Part shown: piece after piece, positions 50,045 through 61,464 of the stretch
Layout: every line of letters starts with the position of its first letter
Numbering within the stretch: the first letter of the stretch is position 1
From: Corythoichthys intestinalis
Taxonomy: Eukaryota; Chordata; Actinopteri; Syngnathiformes; Syngnathidae
DNA: 64,000 nucleotides
Direction of reading: 5' to 3'
NCBI RefSeq assembly: GCF_030265065.1
Contig: NC_080408.1
Coordinates: forward strand, 33,102,501-33,166,500
Notes under the pieces: generated by a model
Database searches by the model: none
Told to the model about the DNA's origin: nothing
What the model saw: the letters and a program-made list of their open reading frames with translations, nothing else
Program-made: the position numbers and the translations under genes

Positions 50045-50740
50045 CAGCGTATCACAAAATTGAGTACACCCCTTGCATTTCTGCAGCTATTTAAGTGTAC
50101 CTTTATTGGGACAACACTGACAAAATGACACTTTGACTCAATTTAAAGTAGTCTGTGTGCAGCTTACGGTATATAATAGACTTAATATATTTTCCCCTCA
50201 AAATAACTCAAAATATAGGCATTAATATCCAAACCCCTGGCAACAAAAGTGAGTACACCCCTTTGAAAAAACGTATATCCTTAAATGTCCAAATTGAGTA
50301 CTGTTTGTCATTTTCCCTCCAAAATGTTATGTGACTCGTTACAGGAGTGATGTCAGCATTGCTGCAGAGATTGAAGAAGTGGGGGGGTCAACCTGTTAGT
50401 GCTCAGACCATGCATATGCCGCACTCTACATCAAATATGTGTGCATGGCTGTCACCCCAGGAGGAAGCCTCTTCTGAAGATGGTATACAAAATCCATACC
50501 GTCTCATCAGACCATAGGACATGGTTCCAGTAATCCATGTGCTTTGTTGACATGTCTTCAGCAAATTGTTTGGGGGCTTTCTTGTCTTCAGAAGAGGCTT
50601 CCTCCTGGGGTGACAGCCATGCACACCAATTTGATGTAGAGTGCGGAGTATGGTCTGAGCACTAACAGGCTGACCACCCCCCACCTCTTCAATCTCTGCA
50701 GCAATGCTGACGGCACTCCTGTAACGAGTTTCTGTACAAG
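50045..50740. mobile_element. Tc1-like element fragment containing a large palindrome
   Basis: Left end TA-cagcgtatcacaaaattgag is a Tc1-type terminus, with gagtacacccctt repeated at 50085 and 50251. The transposase part is seen in minus orientation (VSAQTILRTLHQIGVHG, RKPLLKTRKPPNNL) and, for the same stretch, in plus orientation at 50334-50485. The right terminus is not found. Confidence 0.8.
50334..50737. repeat. Inverted duplication inside the Tc1-like fragment
   Basis: 50334-50485 and 50583-50737 are inverse copies (for example ctgcagagattgaagaagtg against cacctcttcaatctctgcag), about 90 percent alike, separated by about 97 bases. Confidence 0.9.
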
Positions 50741-52785
50741 TGTTAGCCTTTTCTCGTGAGTAAAAGCTAGCTGTTTATGTAGAGGCAATGCTTACAAAGA
50801 GGACAAGCTTACTTATGTAAATGAGAAAAGAATACCACAATTGTCTTATTTGGGTCATACAGCGGCATGATGTAGAGTGCGATATTCAGTCAAAACTAAC
50901 TATTTTATAAACAAACAATAGAGAAGGGAGCATCCATGTTTGTGGGACACACGTTGATTCATAATAATTCCTATTTAAAATATTATGATTATTAAAGCTA
51001 ATATTCCCACGGTTTCATGAGACGGTAATGAAAAAAATAACACTCATAAAAATTTGATTAAGATTCAATCATTGGGATAGTGGGGGGGCGAATTGCTGCC
51101 AACCCCCCCACGCCCTCTCACAAAAAAAAAAATCAAATATGTTTTTACATCATAGTGATCACTTTATACATGACAGTATCATGTAAAAACCTAACAATCA
51201 CAATTTTATATGATGTTACATGTGAAAGAATGAGACCTGCTGGCCAGACCACCGGAACCGTGCGAGCTAAACCGCCGGACCCGCGCTGGCGCAGCTCCGG
51301 GAGCTCCAATGACCCGGACCGGCGGGAAACCGGCAACCCGGCCAGAAGGGCAAACTCCACGCATTCACCTTAGTCTTAACCCTTCGTATTGACTCCGTTT
51401 TGAAAGGTTTAAAGAAGGCTAACTGAGAACAAGTTGACAATTCATTCGGGTCGACAGCAAAACAGAAAGGCTAAACAGACACAGACTCAGGTGAGGAGGC
51501 AAACTCGTTCCAAGGTCACCATATCAGAAGTCAACAAAAGGTTCCCAAGAAAAATGAAGGCTTTTGAAGGCTTTCGCGGGGCGGGCCGTGGTCAGGAAGA
51601 AGGGTGTGTTTAGGATTATTGTCTGTTTGTGGATTGGACAGGAGGATTCAGCAGTTACTGTTGTCTGGGCAACGAGGGTTGTGGATTTTGCCACCTGAGT
51701 GTCAAAAGGGCTCTTGGAGTCTTGTCAGTCGTGTTATCAGTTGGATATCGGGCGTTCTCCGGTGCTCCTTGTGTTGGGATGGAGTGGAGTGAGAACTGAT
51801 TACGAGAGTTGGTGCATCAATCTTGCTCATGACGCACACGTTGGGCTTCTGTGATAAAAAGCTGTCGTGAATTTTTTATGCCATATATTCTGCTTGTTTT
51901 CCTTAAAGTATGGTATAAGTGCTATTTGTTTTATATTGGGTGTGTTAGAGTAATACAAACACAGGGTGCCTACGAGAAAAGGTACTATCTTCTTCATATG
52001 TAAAAACGTGATTATGATTATGTTTTTATGTGATCACTATCATGTAAAAACATGATATTGGACTGTTTTTTTATTATTTATGTATCTGTTTATTTTATTT
52101 ATTAATATTACCACTTCTAGGGGTTCATCCCCGGCTCCGGCATCCCTGTGTGGGGTTTACATGTTCTCCCCGTGCCTGCTTGGGTTTTGAAAGGCAATGT
52201 TTGAAAGGCTAAGTACTGCCATTGCACACAGTCAAAGCTAAATTACACTTGTCATCACTCAAGACTATTGCCTTTCATGCGCTCGACTTGTGAGAGAATG
52301 CTGATGTGCCGTAATTACATATTACCATTTTGTCTTTGATGCTGGTTACAGCGGAAGACAAATAATTGATGATTTTAGGTGCGTAATGCTGCCATGTAAC
52401 AACAGTTGACATGGACATTGAGGTCAATATGTCACTGACTAATGCATACAGTGAGGAATACAACATTATCAGGACAAATGGATTATAGTTTTACTTCTCG
52501 AAAACAATCGTTTCAACAATGTATTGCAGTAACAACCCACAAAAGTAAAACAATACAATATTCAATACAGTAAAGTGTCAGTGTTTTGCGTATCGATCCA
52601 GTTGCTGAACCAACTGATGCATCGAGTGAAATCAACATATACTGCTTAAATAATATACGTAAAGGGAACAGTGATGTTTTGAAGTGTTCCTTTTTTTGTC
52701 TCACTGTCTGAAGTCAAATCAAACTAAACATCTGTTTCACGTCAGTTAGGATTACTGAAAGTATTTAATTCTGTAAAATGCCGCT
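50741..52785. other. Intergenic DNA, no gene recognised
   Basis: 51237-51365 is locally GC-rich without a motif I know. 52150-52195 (ccctgtgtgg, gtttacatgttctccccgtg) is a short piece of the tail seen at 56330-56380, in inverse. The rest is AT-rich. Confidence 0.4.
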
Positions 52786-53110
52786 ATAATTCAATTCAAT
52801 TTTATTTGTATAGCCCTATATCACAATAATTTTGTCTGAAAGGGCTTTGCAGAGGCAATATGATACACAGTCAGAAACAGCAGATGAAGTACATAAAGTT
52901 CAAGTCCTAGGCATCCCCCATCCTTAGACCCTCCATGTCGGCAAGGAAAAACTCCAAAAACGCTTTAGAAAAAATGAGAAACCTTGGGGAGCACCGCAGT
53001 CAGGAGAGATCCGCTCCCAGGACGGATAGACAAGTTGCACCAGGATTGCTAATGGGAATAATGACAGAGTTTCTTGGAGAATTTTATATAATTTCTTCGA
53101 GGTCAAATAT
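52786..53110 (-). mobile_element. Fish LINE-like 3'-end repeat, minus orientation
   Basis: Begins aattcaattttatttgtatag, includes gtctgaaagggctttgcaga and ggcaaggaaaaactccaaaa, a block order common to a very frequent teleost repeat. No coding part. Confidence 0.65.
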
Positions 53111-53222
53111 TTACACACACAATAAGTACTGTCTTTAAAAAACATGTCGGAAAAGGCCTAGAACGGCATTTCCAATGACGAATGCAAAAGCCTTGTGAAG
53201 TCAATAGGTCACAAGCTCGAGG

Positions 53223-53553
53223 TGTCACGGGAGGATGGAATGGAGTACCCAAACGCAGGGAAACAAGGAGGCAAAAACGCAAAGGCAAGGCAGGGTGGTG
53301 CAAAATTAAAAAATACTTTTATGATAATTAACAAAAACACAAAGTACAAACAATAGGCAACATTTAAACAAAACTCAGGAGTACAAACAAAAAAAACAGG
53401 AATCATAACTTACTCGGGCAAGAATCAACACAAGGGTTTGGACGCAGAATTACACACTTGGAATGGAGCAGGCCACAACAGGTGAAATCAATGGGTAATC
53501 ACATGGACCACTAAAACCAGAGCACTTAAGAGAACTAAACTCAAGGCATGACA
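53223..53553. mobile_element. Solo LTR candidate, second family
   Basis: TGTCACGGG ... GGCATGACA with the exact 5-bp duplication cgagg on both sides (53218-53222 and 53554-53558). 331 bp, no internal genes. Termini resemble those of the candidate at 32548-33057, but the interiors differ. Confidence 0.65.
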
Positions 53554-53613
53554 CGAGGCAGTTGTTGCAAATAAGGGGTTATGTCACCAAATATTAAACG
53601 TTATCTACTTTAA

Positions 53614-54888
53614 CCCTTTGAGGCATAGAGGTCACTATAATGGACAGCTAGGTTATTATTTCTGATCGTGCCTATAGAGTAAGGCTGCAACAACTACCGT
53701 AATTTCCCGAATATAACGCACACTTTTTTTTCCTCAAAATCGACTTGTAAAATCATGGTGCGCATTATAAACGGGTACATGGATGGAGACAGAAATATAT
53801 ATATATTACATATATACAGTATGTAAACCGATTTTTATTTATTGACACGGCCACGTTGTGTTGAAGAAACGTATGCGGCGACCCCTTGCCGACCATTATG
53901 GTACGTGATGTCACCATTTTGTTTCGGTAATACTTCACTCTAATCGGCCGAATGAGTTGGTCTGTGTTAAGTTCTGCTTTTATCACTCTTCATAAAGCAC
54001 AGAATTTAGTTTCTTGAACTCATTTGAGTCAACCTTTATTGCCGCTCCGCAACTCGGACCATAACAAACGTAAGCACACAGACTTCCTGTGTCCGTCAAC
54101 TATATCTGTCCCTTGGGAAACTCAAACCCAAATAACAATAGTTCCTATTGTTACTGTCGTGTTGACAGCGATGAGCTCTCATGGATTTCCGACTTACGTT
54201 CTCACTTCCATTTTACAGTATAAATCCATGGAAGAAACATTTATTCATCATGATGAAAAGAGCAAGTTATACAGCAGCCTTTAAAAGAAAAGTCACATCT
54301 GTTTTGTTTTCTCCTAGATTCCGGTAAGTTGGAGAAGTTGTCAAATCATATTATTATGAAAAAAATTAAATGCTGTTGTGGCCGCGACAGCCGGGTAAAC
54401 TTTTCCCTCATCGCCGCCTGTCTCATAAAGATGGATTTTTTTGAGTCTCTACGGGGTCTGTTTGGCAAGCAGCACGGACTCAACGGCATCGTCCGCTGCA
54501 CTGGTGGTCCCGGTCATTCTGCTCGGTCGTCCAGCACCTGGCATCCAGGGCGTCCTCTAGGTTGTTCTACTCGGTCGTCCGCTGCCTGGCAACCTGGACG
54601 CCATTCGGTCGTCTTCTGCCGACGCCCCGGCCGTGCGGCCCAGCCGTTCGTTGCCGTTGAATCGGGTTGCGGGTCTTACCAAATGCGCTACTGCCCTCCA
54701 GTGGCCAGTTTTATTGCTTTAAAATGGATTTTCAGCTTTGTGCTTTGGAGCTAAATTGAATAAGAACCCAAAGATGTCTCTTGTAAAAAAACAAAAACAA
54801 AAAAACCTAAAAGACGTATAAATACGTCTTTGAGACACTGAAACAATTAAGAATAGAATGTATATATACGTTTTTGTGAGCAAATGAG
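53614..54888. mobile_element. piggyBac-like non-autonomous element, split by a mariner-like element
   Basis: Flanked by TTAA (53610-53613 and 54889-54892). Left end ccctttgaggcatagaggtc; right end contains gacgtataaatacgtctttg and ends gagcaaatgag. Terminal similarity is weak, so class assignment rests on TTAA and on my memory of piggyBac-type fish repeats. Confidence 0.4.
53695..54357. mobile_element. Mariner-like non-autonomous element with CCGTAATTTCC end (copy 2, truncated)
   Basis: Left end TA-ccgtaatttcccgaatata. Its content matches 28560-29229 in inverse orientation, up to catattatt at about 54357 where similarity stops. The far end is missing. Confidence 0.75.
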
Positions 54889-54892
54889 TTAA

Positions 54893-55912
54893 TATTCATG
54901 ACGTGAGCTAATGTTGCTAAGAAGGGGACAAGCTCCCATTTGTCCCCAATAGTAAATGAATGGAAATAGTGTACGAAGGAGATGTATACAGAGCTAAACC
55001 TATCAATTCTGTCCGAAACTTATGTCCCTGGTGCCAGATTCACTGGTAAAGATGTGGAAGACCATACAAATGTTCAGTTAAAGAGATGACTTGGGTGTCG
55101 CGGGTTGAAGAAGACAGCAAAAAGAAACAGGCCGACCTTAGCTTAGCCTTAGCTTTTTTATCGACACCTTTTTCTTACGCCACTGACAATGACATTTTCC
55201 TGTTTCAACAATATCCTTTACCACCATATGCCCTGTCTATCTTATATACAGTATTATATCCTCTGGTTGTCTTACGTCTCTGACCGTTCTTTTGGGCAAT
55301 TTACATAGCTATTTTTGTGTAGCGATCACATATGCTATTCGTTGACAGCCAACGAAAATTTTTTCACTATTAAATAATCTTAATTCTATAATTTATTTAC
55401 ACTTCCCCCCTCACTAAAGTTGTTTTTCATACAACAGAAAAGGTAACAGTGGCCATCAGATACCATTTTAATTATTTTCAGGTTATTCATTGTCAGACAG
55501 AAGCAGCACGGCAAAACGCCACCCTAAAAAAAAAAGTAAAAAAAATATCAAAATGGCTTACCTCTTTGTCCTCTGAAGGACCATGCCAACCCAACAAAAT
55601 GTTTACTACCTATGAAATGTGAATGGCTTTACCTTGCTGGCGTTAAACATCTGTGCAAGTTGATCCATTCTTCACATTTTTTCCTCTGAGTTTTTGGTTT
55701 CGGGAAACGTATGAAGAAAACATCCTTCATATGTCGTAATATCTAGAGTCGTTTCTACATGTTCCATATCAGCAGTCCTTGATCGGCATGTTCGTTTTTG
55801 AAAGATTACCAGAGAAAACTAGCAACAAATATAATGGCTTGTATTCGAGGGCGTGTCGACAGTGTCCCATTTCCGCTTTACGGTGCAACGTCACGGTCTA
55901 AAAATAGCATTT
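54893..55912. other. Intergenic DNA, no gene recognised
   Basis: AT-rich. Short frames such as 55086-55283 have no domain. Confidence 0.4.
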
Positions 55913-56400
55913 GTGCGCCTGCACCGGCGGGGGACCCTGCCTTGCCTGGGGCTTGGTGGGCCGCTGGGGGTCCCGTGGCGTGCCGTGCCGGTTGGGGGGC
56001 TGTGGCTGTGGCTCGTGGCCCGGGTGGGCGGGCGGGGGTGGGTGTAGGCGTGGGGTTGGTGATGCGTCCCCTCCTGCCATCCCTGAAGGCCGGTTGATGG
56101 GCGCGCGGGTGGCCCGGGGGACCACCCTGGGTCCCGGGGGGGGGACGGTGGCTCCTTTGCTGGGCGGCGGGAGGAGGGATGGGCTGCGCATCAGTTGCCA
56201 GCCAATCGCTGGGCACAACGAGACAAACAACCATTTGCACACACACTCATACCTACGGACAATTTAGAGTGTTCGATCAGCCTACCATGCATGTTTTTGG
56301 GATGTGGGGGGTTACAGAAGTACGCGGAGAAAACCCCCGCAGGCACAAGGAGAACATGCAAACTCCACACAGGAAGGCCAGAGCCCAGGAAAACCTCATC
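55913..56400 (+). repeat. GC-rich interspersed repeat, copy 3, with its tail
   Basis: G-rich part 55925-56185 matches copies 1 and 2. It continues into ccagccaatcgctgggcaca, ggacaatttagagtgttcga, ccatgcatgtttttgggatg and gaacatgcaaactccacaca, a tail found in many fish repeats. The five overlapping frames here are compositional. Confidence 0.8.
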
Positions 56401-56499
56401 TTTTTCTCTGAAACCCAAATGTCTTCAGTGCACAACAAAAACAAACTTGCTTTTCCAATACTTTTGGATGTGTCTTTAAGCATATACAGTATATATATT

Positions 56500-56500
<1 letters not shown>

Positions 56501-56534
<34 letters not shown>
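56501..56534. repeat. (TA)n microsatellite
   Basis: About 17 TA units. Confidence 0.96.
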
Positions 56535-56537
<3 letters not shown>

Positions 56538-56639
56538 CTGTATAAACAGTTTATAAGTATGTCTATTAGGCATTCAGGTGTTATACTCAGACAAATGTTT
56601 GTGACTCTCAACTTTTCATGCATTTCATTTGTGTGGTCT

Positions 56640-57190
56640 TCAACAATCCGCTGTCCAATTGTTCAGAGAGCCCTGTAATCCGGCCTTAGATGGGAGTCGT
56701 GCAGTACGGCCTAATAGGATCGTAGTATTAACAATAGCACCAGCTGTTGCAGGGCCCCCTGTCGGCCATCGGGAAGAGTGTAAGGGCGGGGGTTAGAGCT
56801 GGAGATGTTGTCTGCGTGATGCTGTCAGTCTCATGTGGAGTATCCCGGGAAGCAGATTGGTTTTGACGCAGTGGAATTTCTGCTTATTTTTCCAGGCATT
56901 TACTTTTCTTGACCGCCTCGACATCAATCATCCAAATCACCTCAGATTTGTTGTTTCTCACTTTTGTTTTATCCCACTACCTTCTACATAGGTCCGCTTT
57001 AATCTGTTTCGATCAACTGTGGCGCTTATAGGTCTTAGAACATTGCACAGGTGGCTGCCGACTGTGCGCTGTCGGATCTACATGGATGAATAATCAACAG
57101 TTGGGGGGTCTACTCGGGTTTTTTCCCTCTGTGGGGGGGCTTTACAAAGTTGCAGTCAGGACCAAGCTGCTCTAGGAGGAGGTGGTGAGG
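56640..57190 (+). promoter_or_regulatory. Repeat-free region before slc1a7; probable promoter and 5'UTR
   Basis: This 550-base stretch directly before the slc1a7 start shows no repeat I recognise, unlike the sequence to its left. It has a TAATCC motif at 56676-56681 (the core CRX/OTX site) and a TAATCT near 57000. SLC1A7 is a retinal gene in vertebrates, so such sites are suggestive, but six-base matches are expected by chance. No TATA box was identified. Confidence 0.3.
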
Positions 57191-60100
57191 ATGGCAGTGG
57201 CGCTGGAAGAAGTGTGGGGGCGGGTCAAGAATGTCTGCAAGCAGAATGGTCTACTCATCCTGTCTGTGCTTGCTGTCGTAGTTGGCTGCTTGCTTGGCTT
57301 CTTCCTAAGAGGCAAGCAGCTCTCCGTACAGGTCAGTCAGTTCAAATGCCGCCCCACTTTCTGATTATTGTGACCCCAAACACACCTGCATACCAACTTG
57401 TCAAGTATCTTACCCTTGGTGTCCATTTTACACCTTAAAACATGACCTTTTGGTTAGTTCACAAAAAGACATAGCACATCATTCCATTTTGTAAATGCAG
57501 GAATAATTTCAGAAAGAACTATGTTCCTGTTGTTGGAAAGGTTAGCTTGCTCCTTGAATGGCTTTTCAGATTCAGAACTAGGGGAAATTGTTGTCAGAAG
57601 CATCCTCAGCTTGTTTCCATCAACCTCCAATATTGCCCAGAGTTGCTGCTGGACACATATATGGTTTAGGATTCCCGGTGGGGAGATTAGTAGTCAATCA
57701 CTCACAGAGACATCAGGTCAACAACAGACCATCATGTTCACTTATATAATTCACAGGAGTCGCAACAGGCCGTGGCTTGAAATACCAGACTGTATTTGCA
57801 GTTTCACAAGCGCCTACGTAGACAAGAATATGGATAACCGTAATTTTATGGCTTGGGTTCCAATTTATAATTTCTTTGATAGACGTCCAATCCTTTTGAA
57901 GTTGGAGCTCTGGCAGTGAATTACCCAGTTTCAGCAATAGATGTAAATTAGATGTCATTTTGAACTGGGTGGGCTAACTGTGAGAGTGCAATTACTCATC
58001 GATCTGGACATCTGGACAGATATATCGATTGGTGAAGCACAATCGAATTGAAATAATTAAGCCCAACATCAGCATCTTTCAAATAGGACGTTTGCTAAAA
58101 AGAATGGTGCTCATTGAAACGTCTGAAATGTTTCAGCAACAAATTGTCAAAAATTGCTTGGTATGTTTTTTGCTGTCAGTAAAAAGAGAGAGATTCTATG
58201 TACATAATACTGTATTTGATTGATTGAGCGAAGGCCCTTTTATCGAATTGAAACCTGGCAGACTGACATATCAGCAAATATTTCCTTTTTCCAAAGAATC
58301 GACATCATATCATTATGCAATTTGTCATTTTCACCCCCAGCTAGCAGCGAATGTTCGCTACCAGCCTACCAGGTTTAAATTGATTGGACATCCATCCCAG
58401 TCAGTGGCAGGGAATGAGTTAACTGTACAGTTAATGACTTTATGATGAAACCTTTTTTACTCTTTGGACTATTATTTCACATCGAGTTACTATTGGGTGA
58501 GCTTAGTGTTTGTAATATGGTAAAATGTCTTCTGTCAAATACCCTAGGTGTTATCCGACTCTAAACCAGAATTCACATTGTAACACAATCCAAAAGGGCT
58601 AATTTCTACATCTTCATTCTCATTCAGAAAAAAAACCCCTGAAAAATAATAGTCAATAAAAGCACAGTCAACTGTGCTATCTTGCCAATACGAGCGGAGA
58701 AGATTACGGTTGCAAATTATGGTTACTGAAGCTCTTGAGCTCCACTGTCAAACACAAAGACTAAGGCAAACATTTACATGATCATTTCTCGAAAGATCAA
58801 GGTGACAAAATCAAAAACATCTCATCCCGACCCTTTCACATTTGGTGTCATTCTAAACATTCATTAGTTCCTACAGAAAAACAGCAGAGGTTCACTTTTT
58901 ATCTACAGAGTAGGTGGTATTGAATGGACAATTGGAAAAGGGCTTTGTATAATTCCTCTGATGTTCCAGATCTGACATTTAACAAGCTTTAACAGTCTGC
59001 ATTCTCACATGTAGGAGCTCCTAACCTTTATTCTGGTCGTCTTACGACCAATTAGGTCAATACATTGCTTCTATGGTAACAGATGGCGTGATTTCACTTC
59101 CAGCAAATAACAGATGCACACGCATACACCCTGCAACTACATTCCTTGCTGTATGTGTCACGGGAAATTAAAAAAGATTTTAAAAATGATAATAATAATA
59201 ATAATACAAAGTTGCTCCTACTAAAGATGCGCTGTGCTACTTTGGGCATTATTATCACTACTTCATTTTAACCATTGAAATAAACACTGTACTGTATTTC
59301 TACGTTCATTGAAACCAAACGCGATTGAATTGCATAACCAGTGGCTGATCAAGCGACCTTTCTTGGAAACAGACTGAGGTGGGTAGTAAATCATTGCATG
59401 TACTCCGTTACATTTACTTGAGTAATTTTTTGAGCAAAAGGTACTCCGAAGAATAGTTTTACTAAGCCATACTTTTTACTTTTACTTGAGTAGATTAGTG
59501 AAGAAAAAAAAAACTACTCTTACTCCGCTACTCTGGGCTACACAAAAGTCGTTACATTTTTCCTCTTCATTCTACAAATTAGATTTTTTTTTCTTTGCCC
59601 CGATGCCAAGAGTAGCTCTACCAATTTCACCAATAAACGTTGCAATAATAATCATATGACTCCATTATACCTATCAAACGCAAACTTGCCGTTCGATGAT
59701 CATGCCAGCCTGTTCAATCATACGCCGTCTTTGAAGCACCGTAAAAAATGACGTATTTGACATAGAATGCTGCCCTCAACATGACTCGAAAGCGCGGATT
59801 TTAACCTCTCTCCCAGGTTTTATTTGGCACCGATTGACCACAGAAAACTAGAGATATGATCCTTTTAATTTCATAATAGCAATGATGAGGGAACTAATCA
59901 CTATTCAAACTAGGAGCTATTCTCTCCACTAGAGGGCACTTATGCTTTTTGGACGAATAATGCTTCATTTCTGTCATTTTTTTTTTCTTCTCTCGCCGGA
60001 ATCTTTTTTTTTGGGGGGGGGGGGGGGGGGGCTTAATGTTATGTAATGGGTTATTGTACAATATCACTATAACCACAGTTCATATAGATAACTTTGTGCT

Positions 60101-60627
60101 GAGAAAAAAATACCATTGTTGAAAAAGAAAAAAATCAAACAAAAATGTAACCTGTTACTCACAATGTTACCCATTACTTGAATATTCTTTTCACCAAATA
60201 CTTTTTTTCTTGTACTTACTTGTGTACATTTTTTAGATGACTACTTTTACTTGAGTGATATTGTTTTGAAGTAACGCTACTCGTACTTAAGTAAAATTTT
60301 GGGCTACTCGCCCCCACCTTTAGAAGCAGATGCCAAGCCAGGAGTTCAGTTAGGTTCGGCAGCACAGCTAGTGTACTTTAGGTCTTCTGAACAAAAGTGA
60401 CGTGAAAAAATGGAGGTTGGATGAACCGCATTTTACTGTACATGACACTTGTTTTGTAGCACACAAATGCTGCATTTTTCACACACGACGACAAAATTCT
60501 CAGCATGTCAAATAAATTGCATGTTAAAGCTTTTTTTTTCCTTGCAGGAAGTCAAGTATTTTCAGTTTCCTGGAGAACTGCTAATGAGGATGTTAAAAAT
60601 GCTCATCCTGCCACTCGTCGTTTCCAG
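57191..60627 (+). CDS. slc1a7: Excitatory amino acid transporter 5 (EAAT5), coding exons 1-2; gene continues past the window
   Basis: Exon 1 is 57191-57331 (47 codons, phase 0, donor gtcagt). Exon 2 is 60548-60627 (80 nt, acceptor cttgcag, donor gtagga). Exon 1 reads [18 protein letters not shown] then [20 protein letters not shown], the first membrane helix. Exon 2 reads [18 protein letters not shown] then LILPLVVS, the strongly conserved start of helix 2 in the SLC1 family. The combination [18 protein letters not shown] and [15 protein letters not shown] is specific for EAAT5; EAAT1 differs at many of these positions. EAAT5 is a sodium-coupled glutamate transporter with a large glutamate-gated chloride conductance, found in photoreceptors and bipolar cells. 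I start at the ATG in gaggATGG because the upstream in-frame codons are not ATG. Intron 1 is 3.2 kb and contains repeats. No further exon was recognised up to 64000. Teleosts can carry two slc1a7 copies; I cannot say which this is. Confidence 0.92.
57332..59380. other. slc1a7 intron 1, first part
   Basis: Two copies of the short dispersed repeat at 57890-57970 (inverse, agacgtccaatcc) and 58360-58430 (gattggacatccatcccagt, gggaatgagttaac). No exon recognised. Confidence 0.5.
59381..60321. mobile_element. Non-autonomous DNA-transposon-like repeat in slc1a7 intron 1
   Basis: Left end aggtgggtagtaaatc with tactccgttacatttacttg; right end cttaagtaaaa, gggctactcgcccccacct, an approximate inverse. 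ctcgtacttaagt and tttacttgagta motifs occur at both sides. A 17-base G run lies at 60016-60032. No clear target duplication. Confidence 0.6.
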
Positions 60628-61275
60628 GTAGGAGCCATTTAAATGTTTACATGGATGTGGGGCTGGAGGTGGACCCAACTACCCCAGGCACCCAATAAGA
60701 ATCCTTATTTTTAAAAATGAAAATATAAAAAAATATATATATATATAAATATAAATGTTTCATAAAATTACAAATTAATTGGGACCTCCAATTAATTGGT
60801 GTCATGAATTAGTCTAAATATAGTAATAACATATTGAGAGAATTAACTTCAAATCAACAGTTCTCCAACATATTGGACATTTTGGAGCGGACTCTCTCAA
60901 AGGTGCAAAATGCCTTAGTCCACCAACAGTGACTGGCAACAAGTTATAGTCATCAGTGAGCCCAGATTGAATGACTTGACTAGTGTTAAAGAAAGATGTG
61001 TGTTCTCAAAGGAAAATACTGCCACTATTTTCAATGTGTCAGCCAAAAATAACAATATTGTAGCATCCGAAAGAAAGATGGCAAACTGCCGTTGTGATTT
61101 TCTTGAGATTTAATAGTAAGACAGCATAGAACACGGCTACTATTGGCCATAGTGAGGCCAAAACATCTGAACGAGCTAATACGGGCCGCGCGATGCATTG
61201 ACAAAAAGTAATATGCAGAGTTAAACAAATTCACCCAGTCTCAGGCGGAACACACGCAACTTGATTTGTTAAAAT

Positions 61276-61464
61276 ATGACAGTTCGGTGTCCATGCTGTG
61301 TTGGCCACAAAGTGCTATCCAACTTAAGAAACACAACTTCAAACATGAAGAAATATTTAGAATCACAGCATGGCAAAGTCAAACTGATAGACCAAGTCCC
61401 GCAAAGTAGGGGGATGAGCAAAAAAGCGCATATTGAAAAGAATATGGTTCTCACTTTTATGTAA
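61276..61464 (+). pseudogene. hAT transposase fragment, BED-type zinc finger
   Basis: The 62-codon frame reads MTVRCPCCVGHKVLSNLRNT then TSNMKKYLESQHGKVKL, the BED finger found at the N-terminus of hAT transposases (usually NTTSNLKKHLxxxH). The first zinc-binding histidine is replaced by tyrosine here. No catalytic domain follows. It is on the same strand as slc1a7, inside an intron. Confidence 0.6.

Noticed and set aside
54329-54754. 141-codon plus-strand frame with repeated cggtcgtcc motifs
   Set aside because: Inside the piggyBac-like repeat; the translation is repetitive and lacks a domain.
55798-56623. Overlapping frames up to 125 codons
   Set aside because: Same GC-rich repeat plus a (TA)n tract; not genes.
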